Assembly: GCA_918026815.1 (NCBI GenBank)
Contig: CAKJVC010000059.1
Location: forward strand, 124,001 to 188,000
Source of the DNA: Chalara sp. BL73
Lineage: Eukaryota; Ascomycota; Leotiomycetes; Helotiales
DNA length: 64,000 bases
Direction of reading: 5' to 3'
Shown here: positions 55,798 through 64,000 of the stretch, piece after piece
How positions within the stretch are numbered: position 1 is the stretch's first letter
Layout: the number at the start of each line of letters is the position of its first letter
Notes under the pieces: model-generated
Seen by the model: only the letters and a program-made list of their open reading frames with translations
What the model was told of the DNA's origin: nothing
Databases searched by the model: none
Program-made: the position numbers and the translations under genes

Positions 55798-58354
55798 TCA
55801 AGCATCGTAGACCAGTGTAAGCCGATCAACCATGCCATGCTCAGTTTCCTTGCCTCCGGGCAGTTTACTTATGACCTCCACTGCCTTCTCTAGCCGTAAT
55901 TCCACGTGCTTCTTCCCAGAATTCTCGGTTCTCCAGAGCACTGTAGCCAGGTTACTCTTGCCCAGTGCTACCTTTGCTTCCACAGCCTGGCTCAGCAGCA
56001 GGCGCGGCTTGAAGAGCACCTTGGCCGATCCCGGCGCTATGGGGCGTATTCCTGCCAACTCCGTACAATACTCGTATACAGGCACACTTCCCCACGCATG
56101 ACAATCCGATCGTTGTCGCACGTCATCCTCTTCCAAGGTGGTGAGGTTGTTTGCCAGCATCTGTCGATAAGGGTCCCACATGCTGTCCCACGACGACTCA
56201 TATACTTCGTCACCGGCGAGCGCAAATGCCCGAAATGCATAAAACTTCATCATATAGGAGCATTTGGAGAAGTGAGGTTTAGCAAATGACTCTGTCAGGA
56301 GGCGGGCGTAATCGAGTGGTTGCGCAGCACCTGACAGGACGGCAAAGACCTGGCAATGCTGAGAGTAAGCCGAGTCGTCCGCAATGTCGGCGGTGGAATC
56401 TGTGAAGAAGCTGCCGTCGTAGCAATGCTTTCGAATCGCGGCCAGCAGAAGATCTGCTCGTGATTCGTACTCATCTGCGTGAGCGGGTCGACCGACTTGT
56501 CGCGATAGCAATGCTGCTTGCTTTAGGACAAAGGCGTAAAGCATACTGAAATATGTATGCCGGTTTGACCTCCTGCCTGAAGTAGGGACTCCCTTGTCAG
56601 GGTGTTCGTCCGTCGCACCCCATGTCGTGACCCAGTCGACATACTGCCACACGTCGTACGGTAGGCCACTAACAAGACCCATCTCATCGACATGCGAGTC
56701 AAAGAAGTCCAAGACGCCGTCGATTCGCGGGAGGAAAGAGCGGGCGTAGGTCTTGTCACCGAAGAAGAGGAAATGATCACATACTTGAAGAATCCAATAG
56801 AGAGAAAATCCGGCAATAATTTGAGGGACGTGTGATGGGAAACGAGATTGCGTGAGGCCTTCAAAAGTCACTGATGCGGCAAAGTTGGTGATGGCTTGTC
56901 GCATGAGCCGGTCATCGCCACTAAGAAGGTAGTGAAACAGTGCAACTGAGCGAGTGTCACCAGAGTACCTATCAGCTAGATTAATGATTTGCCACTAAAA
57001 AAGGCTTGGTAGCGGACTTACTGAAGCTGCTCATAGAAAGGACAGTCAGAGTACCCATCAAACATGCAGTTCCGCATTGTCCTAATCGAAACATCCCAGA
57101 TTCTCTCACTGTGCAAGTTTCCGGGCTCCTTCCAGCTCCCCTTCACGGAAAGTGGGTAGTTTACTTGTGCCGCCTCAAATGACGACAGCCCGACTGGCGT
57201 GGGACCTACGGTGAATTCAAGTCGCAGGATACGGAAGGTACGAAACCAGAAGGGTTCGTAGATGACGGTCTCCTTTTCAGGGAGATCTAAAGTAACAGCG
57301 TCGTAAGGTCCAAGGAGATGGCCGTGCTCTGCATCCAGGCGGTCGGCTTTAGTACGAAAGAAGGGATAGCCGCGAGGTTCGAGCTCGTAACCTTCTGAGT
57401 ATGTTATCTTCAGACGGATCTGAGATTGCTTGGCTGCCGTGAAAGTCCATCGTATGAAAGCAGTCGAGTGGACATCTGCTTGCAATTCAATGGTATGGAA
57501 GGAGTCGCTGGGGAGAAGCAGCGGCCCATATTGGAAAAGATAATTAGACCAATCATCCACAGAGACGATGCTTTCGCACGCCTTGATAATGTTGACAACA
57601 GCTCTGCTCTCCGTAGGCATGGGAATGGGACGTGGTCTTAAGCGCCAGGGAAGAAGGTCACCATTCAGCGTCTTCATACCATATAGCATGGGAGCGACAG
57701 GCGAACGTAGAGCAGTAGGAGAGACACGTTCGTTGATCTGATGAGTGGCTGTTAATACTACTCTGAGATATACTGGAGCGAACGAGGCAATAAGTTCTTA
57801 CATGGAGGAAGCCATCGTCTATCAGCCCCATAGGAAATAGTATACTTTCATCCACCTGAGCCAGCCAATCTTTGCTGGAACAGAGGTCCACGACTACTGA
57901 ACCAGTGTTAATGTTTCCAACCACGGTTAAGCCAGGGAATGAGGTCCGCTCAAAAGGCATCGCTGCTCGATTAGATGCAAAATATCGAACTACGACGAAT
58001 TTGATATCATTTTCCCCTCTGCTGAGGTACTGCGCAATATCGAGCGTGTCATAGTACCAGATTAATGAGCTGCCCCTACTTGGTCCGACAGCGACCCTTG
58101 TCCCGTTGATATAGAGTTTATACCGTGTGTCTGCTGAAAAATGCAAAAGGGCCGTGACAGGTGGGGAGTCGAGGCTGAATTGGCGAGTGAAATTGACTAT
58201 ACGTCCAGCGGTGTTGCTGGTTGAGCAGTCAATCCAATCAGGTATCCAGACCCAGTTAGCATTAAGCTGGTTTATGATCTGCTAGAATTGTCAGTATTTT
58301 AGACAACCATTGATGTATGTATCTGAGGCGCACTGTTTGCTCCACTGAAACCAT
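55798..58354 (-). CDS. GH78 alpha-L-rhamnosidase, intracellular type
   Basis: Proposed complement(join(55798-56968, 57022-57737, 57802-58278, 58334-58354)), 794 aa. It removes terminal alpha-L-rhamnose from plant glycosides. The N-terminal beta-sandwich regions include YKLYINGTRVAVGPSRG and VRYFASN. The (alpha/alpha)6 catalytic domain starts near MRNCMFDGYSDCPFYEQLQY, where Glu about 402 sits at the position of the proposed general acid; WGATDEH and the SAYSQHCQVFAVLSG helices follow. The C-terminal beta domain includes SDCHAWGSVPVYEY and IAPGSAKVLFKP. The 21-nt first exon (seven codons) is joined by a 55-nt intron; it is the only frame-keeping start I found. No signal peptide, so the substrate must be imported, fitting the adjacent permease. 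Length suits the family. Confidence 0.9.
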
Positions 58355-59354
58355 AGTGCCTGATTTCTTGTTCAAAGGATTGTGACCTGTACTCTGCAAG
58401 TAGACTCGTACGGAAGAATGCTTCCAAATCCGTTTGGCTACCCGTGCGGCCGGAGGATGGGGGTCTTCTGTAAGATATCTTTACGTCTCTAGAAGAAGCT
58501 CAGTTTGGGCTGCGGTACTCCCTATGAAAGAAGAATTATTCGTCGGCTTTCAAGGAACGAGAACCCGGGCATTTAGATAGTTTAGTGCAATTGCCATAAA
58601 TATACCGAGTAAAGAGCCTTTCCTGCCTACAGGTGCCCGTGCGCATTTTGAAATCCTGCTTCCCTGTTCGTGGGGAGAATGGTGCCGTCGGTCTATCTCC
58701 GTGCGAGGAGAAAATTAAGTATCTAAACTTTTAACTTTTACCACCATTAAATATTGCTACCTTTTAAATCTATCAATACTTAGTAGAGTATTTTGTCATA
58801 TCTGGTCTCGGCACGTGACCTTAAATACTAGTCACAAGGCATAAATAAACTTAACCCCAATTGTTAACACTGCACCACGAGGGCTAAAAAGGTGCAATGA
58901 TTACTTGGGAGTACGATTGCGTGTTTAGGTGTTTGTGCTAGGTCTACAACAAGCTTTGCAATAGCAGTGCTTGTATTTTATACTGTGTTTTTGTTTTTTG
59001 TAGGCGGGGAGCGACAAATAGACAGGGAATCGTAAGGCAATAATAGGGATTAAATTGGTATAACAACTAAATCTTGCTTTTTCCGATTTGCTTTCGCACT
59101 TTGGTGTGGTTTCCCACATGCCGAGGTTATTACTTAGCGTCGCCATAGCGCTTCCCCATCTCTTTTTGCCCTTAACAGTTTTGATGCAAAGTAGATATTG
59201 ACTCTCTACACATATATTATACAGCAAGTAATAAAGTGCATTTTTAATTTAAACTCACTTTTTACATTGAAGGTAGTTTAATTAACTAACACTTTCTGTA
59301 CGAAGTGGTACGCATATATGCCCTATTACGTAATTGGCTCCCGACCAATTATCG
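58355..59354. other. Rhamnosidase promoter and AT-rich flank of retroelement
   Basis: The first few hundred bases should hold the rhamnosidase promoter. From about 58,720 the DNA is AT-rich. No gene supported; a 100-codon minus frame at 58925-59227 has no features. Confidence 0.45.
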
Positions 59355-59700
59355 TGTCACGAACCGAATCCTGGGACCCGCTGAGGCCCCAGGAGGGAAG
59401 CCCCGGGACGCTCTGGCGTCCCAGGACCAATGGGGATCCTAGGGATGTGGGTCCCAGGATCAGCCAGTGTCCTAGGACTTTAAGTGGGTAAAGAAACAGA
59501 CGGCTTATAAACCCCGGAAACCGCGACTACGTCACGTGATGAAGTCTGGAAGAGTTTTAAGAGTTTATATAAACTCTAAAAACTCCAAAAAACTCCAGCT
59601 TAACTATAGTATATAAGTAGTTGTAGTTTTATAGTTTAAAAGCTTCGTGCTCAACTTTTATTATAGTTTAGCAATATAGTTTTTGTTATACTTGTAACGT
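59355..59700 (+). repeat. Putative 5' LTR of Ty3/Gypsy element
   Basis: It begins TGTCACGAACCGAATCCTGG, with the TG start expected of an LTR, and lies directly upstream of a gag-pol-like region on the same strand. The first ~240 bp is GC-moderate with palindromic CCTGGGACC/GGTCCCAGG-like blocks. TATA-like sequences occur at about 59504 (TTATAAA) and 59564 (TATATAA). The 3' end is uncertain because the sequence becomes AT-rich and no second LTR lies inside the window; the coordinate 59700 is approximate. No target-site duplication can be tested. Confidence 0.6.
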
Positions 59701-62700
59701 TTCACTTTTTAGTAAAAAGCAATGTTTAGTTTATTTCATATATACTATACTAACCGACGAGCTTTAAGCTTAGCGACTTAAACTCGAAACTATTTCGTAC
59801 GTTACACTTTGAACATTTTTAGTTTTAAAGTAACTAAGCAACATAATACTTAACACGAAAAGTTTTTTCGCTAGTACAGCAAAACAAAAAGCAAAAAAAA
59901 AAGTAGTTATTTTAAACACTACTGCTACTAACAAAAACGAAAATATCGAGCTTTTCGACGTCGAATTTACTAAAGTCGAAGTTTCGGAAACTTTAAAAGT
60001 TTTTTTGCTAAACAAGTACTACGAAAACAAAAAAGATTTTAAAACTTTTTTTCTGCAAATAAAGATTTATTAAAAGTTTAATAATAATAAGTTTTTTTAT
60101 AAAAAAGCCTACTGTTTGTTCGTTGCTTTTTACTTTAAAAAAAACGCGGCCAAGTAAGTTATGCCGCTTTTAAAAAACTATTTCTAGCATAACAAAAACA
60201 TCGACAAATATATAGCAGCTACTAAAATAGCGTTAAAAAAATAGTCGAAATTCAAAAAAGCAATTAAAACCGTATTTAAAAACATAAATAAAAAAAAGAC
60301 TGCTAAACGACATTTGTATAGCTTACAACAAACAGAAACGACTATTGCTTACGCTACAGAATTTAAAAAACACGCTGTTTAAACCGGCTAAAACGCTTAA
60401 GCTTTAATTAGCTATTACATAAAAAAGCTTAAAGTTTACGTTTAAGCCGAACTCGCCCGGATAAACAACTTTACGAACATAAAATCATTAATCGAAATGT
60501 CCGTATTAATAAACAACAAAATTAGTAATTTTCACAAAAATCAGAAATTTATAAAAAAACGCTAGTACTACAAAAACAAAAAAAAGAAGCATAACTTAAA
60601 AAAAAAGCCAAACTGTTAGCCGGAGTTTATAAAGCTAAACGTTACGAAAAAAAAGAAATTTATATTTAAAAAAAAAATATAGCACAAAAAAAAAAACAAA
60701 CTGTACTACACTTACAGCAAAAAAAAGCATATAGTTTTATTTCACAAAAAAAACAGCAGTAAAAAACAAGCTAATACTATTTAAATTAAAAAAGTTTGTG
60801 TAAAAAAACGTATAAAAAAATATAAAGCACGAAAAATTTTTTATAAGTTTTTCGAAAAAAAACTCGAAAACATAAAAATAACAACACAACTTTCGGAGCT
60901 CGGCTTTTTTGCTTTAAAAACTATAAGCTCGGCGCTAACGCTAAAACTATACTCAAAAGTTAGTAAAAAATAAAAGTTAGCTTTATTCGAAAAAAGAACT
61001 AAAGCATAGTTTTTTTTGACAAATATAAAAAAGCTTGACTATTAAAAAAAACCGCAAAAAAAAAGCATAAACACAAAACTCTTCGGCATAAAAGCCGAAA
61101 TTATATACGAAAACGAACGCTGTGTAGCGTTTCAACTAGCAAATAAAAAAACTATCGAAAAATACGCAGCTAAAAAAAAACTTTTAAAACTAAAACAGCA
61201 CTTAAAAAAAAGTAATACTTAAAAAATAATAGTTAAACAAAAAAAACGCCGCTTTTAGTGTAAAATAACTAGAAACTTTAACTACAAAATGTTCGCAGAA
61301 AATAAAAAACGAAAACTTAATTATTTGGAAAAAAATAAACTTTACAAACTAATAAAAAAAAAACTCGATTACAGAATATAGTTAAACGCTATATACAGCA
61401 ACGTTATTCGCGAACAAAAACTAAAACAAACAGCAGCCACGTTAAAACTGTACTAGCTCAAAAAAGAAGTAAAACTTAAAAACAGAAACACTAAAGTTAT
61501 AATTAATACTAAAGCAATAAACACGTATATTAACACGAAGTATATTTAGAAAAAAGCTATTAAAACTATATACAAAAAAAAACTGTATCAAGTAACGGCA
61601 ATAAATAAAAAAAACGTTAACACAAATAAATAAGTCAAAAAAAAAACTTTGCTTATAAAAATAGTTATGCTAAAAAAGCACACCGAAAAAATAGTATTAA
61701 ACGTTATACTAATCGAAAAACATAACGTTATTTTCAAAATTTTTTAAGTTAAAAAGCACAACTTAAACATAGACTAAACGAACGACAGTATTTAGTTTAA
61801 CAAATACACTTGTGTAAAAAGTAACTTACAAAATACGCATAGCAAAAAAAAAGCTAGCGCCGCTTTTTTCAAGCCGGAACTTCGAGAATTTAAAAATTCA
61901 GTACAGCGAAGCGCGAAAAACGTATTCGACTAAATACTTGTACTATATAAAGAATTTTCATAACTGTTTAAAGACTTACAAAATATACGTACTTTGCTAA
62001 AACATTAGCTATAGAATTATAAGATTAATTTAAAAAAAAAAAAAAAGCTACTTTTTGAAAAACTAAAACTACATAATTTACAAACTTTAAAAACGCTTAA
62101 AAAATATGTAAAAAAATCAGCAAAAAAAAAATAAATTAAAAAATCCAAATTACCGGCAGTATCGAATATACTACTAGCACGCAAAAAAAAAAAAAAAAAA
62201 AAGACTTCAAAAAAAGATTTTGCGTAAACTATTGTAGCTTAAACAACATTACAATAAAAAAATGTATACTTTATGTTTAGCAGCTAGTATCTGCGAAACA
62301 GTTTAACTAAAGCAAAAATATTTACTAAGCTTAATTAAAAAAGTTTGTTCGCTTTAATACAAATCAAAAAAAGCTATAAATAAAAAACAGCTTTTATACT
62401 ACTTTCGAAACTATAAAAATATACAGTTATGCTTTTCGGTTTAACTAATACTTTTGCAACTTGCTAAAAGCAAAACGAAAACATTTTAAAAGAATTCTTA
62501 TAAAAAACAGTCGTATACTATTTCGACAATATTTTAATTTACTCGAAAAAACTAAAAAAACACAAAAAGCACGTAAAACAAGTTATGCGAAAGTTCGCGC
62601 AAGTAAACTTCTGCTTAAAGTTGTCAAAATGTAAATTCAGTATTACTAAAATAAATTTCTTAAAATACATTGTCGAAGCCGAGTATTTCGCTATAAATTT

Positions 62701-64000
62701 CATTAAAATCAGAAATATTCAAAAATAAAAGTTACTACGCAACGTTAAAAACGTACAATTATTCTTAAAGTTCGCTAACTTTTGCCGACAATTTATTAAA
62801 AAATATTCAGAGTTAGTTTACTTTTTAACACAGCTAACTAAAAAAAACGTACTTTTCGAATAAAAAATAAATCAAAAAGCAACTTTTAGAAAAATTAAAA
62901 ACAAATTCGCTAAAAAACTAATTTTTTAACACTATAACAAAAATAAAAAAAGCATAGTCGAAACTAATGCTTTAAATACAACAATAAAAGCAGTTTACTT
63001 CTAAAAAAACGACAACAACAAACTACATTTCGTCGCTTACTTTTTAAAAACAATATCGTTAGCAAAACAAAACTACAATATTTATAAAAAAAAACTGCTT
63101 GCAATAGTAAAAGCGTTAAAACACTAGCGTATTTACTTACAAAAAGCAAAATTCACAATTACTATTTACACCGACTATATAAATTTTCGAACTTTTACTA
63201 TTACTAAAGTTTTAAACAATCGAAAATTAGCTAAATAAACTAAAAAACTAGCAAGATTCGACTTAGTTATTAAGCACGTTAACAAAACAAACAACGCGAA
63301 AGTTAACGCGTTTAGCAAAAAACTAAAGTACGAAAATTTTAAAATATACTAAAAAACAGCTTTGTTTAAAAAGCTCGAAAATAAAAACTTTGTTTTAAAT
63401 ATAAAAAAAATTGCAGCAACAGTAAAACATAACTTTACCGAACTATAGTTAGCACGCTTCAAAAACAGCGCTAAACGAAATTTAAGCGTACAACGAATGC
63501 TAAAAAAAAATTTCGAAAAAAATAAAAAAAATAATAAAATCTTTTAACAAAAAAAAACAAAAAAGCTGTATATACTTGAAAAAATCAAAAAAAGCTTCGT
63601 TAAAAAACAATATAGCTTTTCTGCACACAAATACTAAAAAATTAAAAAAACGTATAAAAAAATTGCGAAAACTTTTTAGTGCTTAAAACTAAAAGCTATA
63701 GTAAAAACGGTAGTTAGTAGTTGTAATACTTGTATTAAAAACAAAGCTTTACGCCGAGCTTTTTATAAGCAAATGCAAACAATTTCGATATTACTTATAC
63801 TATAAAAATCAATATTTTAAAACTTTATTGTTAAGCTTTTAAAATTCAAAAATTTAGTAACAAAAGTAAAATACGATTCTATTCTAGTTGTAGTAAAAAA
63901 ACTAACGAAATATATAATACTCGTTTTATACTGCGAATTAAATACAGTAAAAAACTTCGTATATACTTTTTTTAAAGAAGTAATCGTTTCGCATAAACTA
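59700..64000 (+). mobile_element. Hypermutated Ty3/Gypsy retrotransposon, gag-pol, cut by window edge
   Basis: No ORF survives, but in one frame, ignoring stops, retroelement domains follow in Gypsy order. Gag-like sequence is at about 59.9-60.8 kb (NKKKTAKRHLYSLQQTET, ISYYIKKLKVYV). RT at about 62.4-62.9 kb has MLFGLTNTFAT, YFDNILIYSKK (for the YxDD box) and LKLSKCKF. RNase H from about 62.95 kb has VETNALNTTIKAV, then KQNYNIYKKKLLAIVKALKH and TIYTDY. An integrase zinc-binding region lies near 63.6-63.75 kb (SSCNTC). RT before integrase defines Ty3/Gypsy. Conserved Trp codons are now TAA/TAG, Asp reads Asn, Glu reads Lys and Pro reads Leu or Phe. The frame is kept over more than a kilobase of RT-RNase H, so decay came by transitions rather than indels. 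Confidence 0.87.

Noticed and set aside
1..64000. tRNA and rRNA genes
   Set aside because: I found no convincing A/B-box pairs with cloverleaf potential and no rRNA core motifs. A tRNAscan-SE/Infernal run would be decisive; I could not run one.
59342..64000. Mitochondrial DNA insertion as the cause of the AT richness
   Set aside because: Ty3/Gypsy domains in the right order are readable through the stops, and the base changes are transitions at expected conserved codons.

Overview
The window comes from a filamentous ascomycete fungus (Pezizomycotina). Genes carry many short introns of about 45-180 nt with CTGAC/CTAAC-like branch points, and the gene set is typically fungal: a Bem1 scaffold, the Msb2 signalling mucin, a chitin synthase, fungal sugar permeases and an NB-ARC/TPR protein. 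A leotiomycete would fit, but the sequence alone does not prove the class. Exon joins were built by hand from reading frame, splice sites and protein-family expectation. There are no cDNA data behind them.

Layout. 2.5-6.3 kb: BEM1 and a putative MULE-derived zinc-finger protein. 8.0-16.1 kb: two LYC1-like GNAT acetyltransferase paralogues (both -) flanking a ten-exon RNF216/TRIAD3-type RBR ubiquitin ligase (+). 16.9-22.6 kb: REV7 (-) and KAP114/importin-9 (+) sharing a 348-bp divergent promoter, then a small P-loop kinase with a C24 tract in its first intron. 22.9-30.0 kb: a class I/II chitin synthase and MSB2 (both -). 30.0-33.9 kb: no gene seen. 33.9-37.1 kb: the DcpS scavenger decapping enzyme (-) and an MFS transporter (+).

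37.9-45.0 kb is a belt of broken genes: an unrecognised ORF cluster, an NLR-like NB-ARC/TPR pseudogene with three nonsense codons, a frameshifted serine beta-lactamase-like gene and an interrupted short-chain dehydrogenase. Intact genes resume with a TLDc-domain protein (45.4-47.2 kb) and a small secreted protein (48.0-48.6 kb). After 3.5 kb of AT-rich, gene-free DNA comes a pair of same-strand genes that look like one catabolic module: an 11-exon sugar/alpha-glucoside-type MFS permease (52.2-54.5 kb) and an intracellular GH78 alpha-L-rhamnosidase (55.8-58.4 kb).

The right end (59.35-64 kb) is a Ty3/Gypsy retrotransposon running off the window. Part of its LTR looks normal. From about 59.6 kb onward the element is saturated with transitions (Trp codons to stops, Asp to Asn, Glu to Lys, Pro to Leu/Phe). 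The dinucleotides lost are GG, CC and most non-CpG GA, while CA, TG and CG survive. That is not the CpA-to-TpA pattern of classical RIP and is the most unusual signal here.

Functionally, BEM1, MSB2 and the chitin synthase all serve Cdc42-dependent polarity, MAPK signalling and wall synthesis. The permease/rhamnosidase pair suggests uptake and cleavage of plant rhamnosides.
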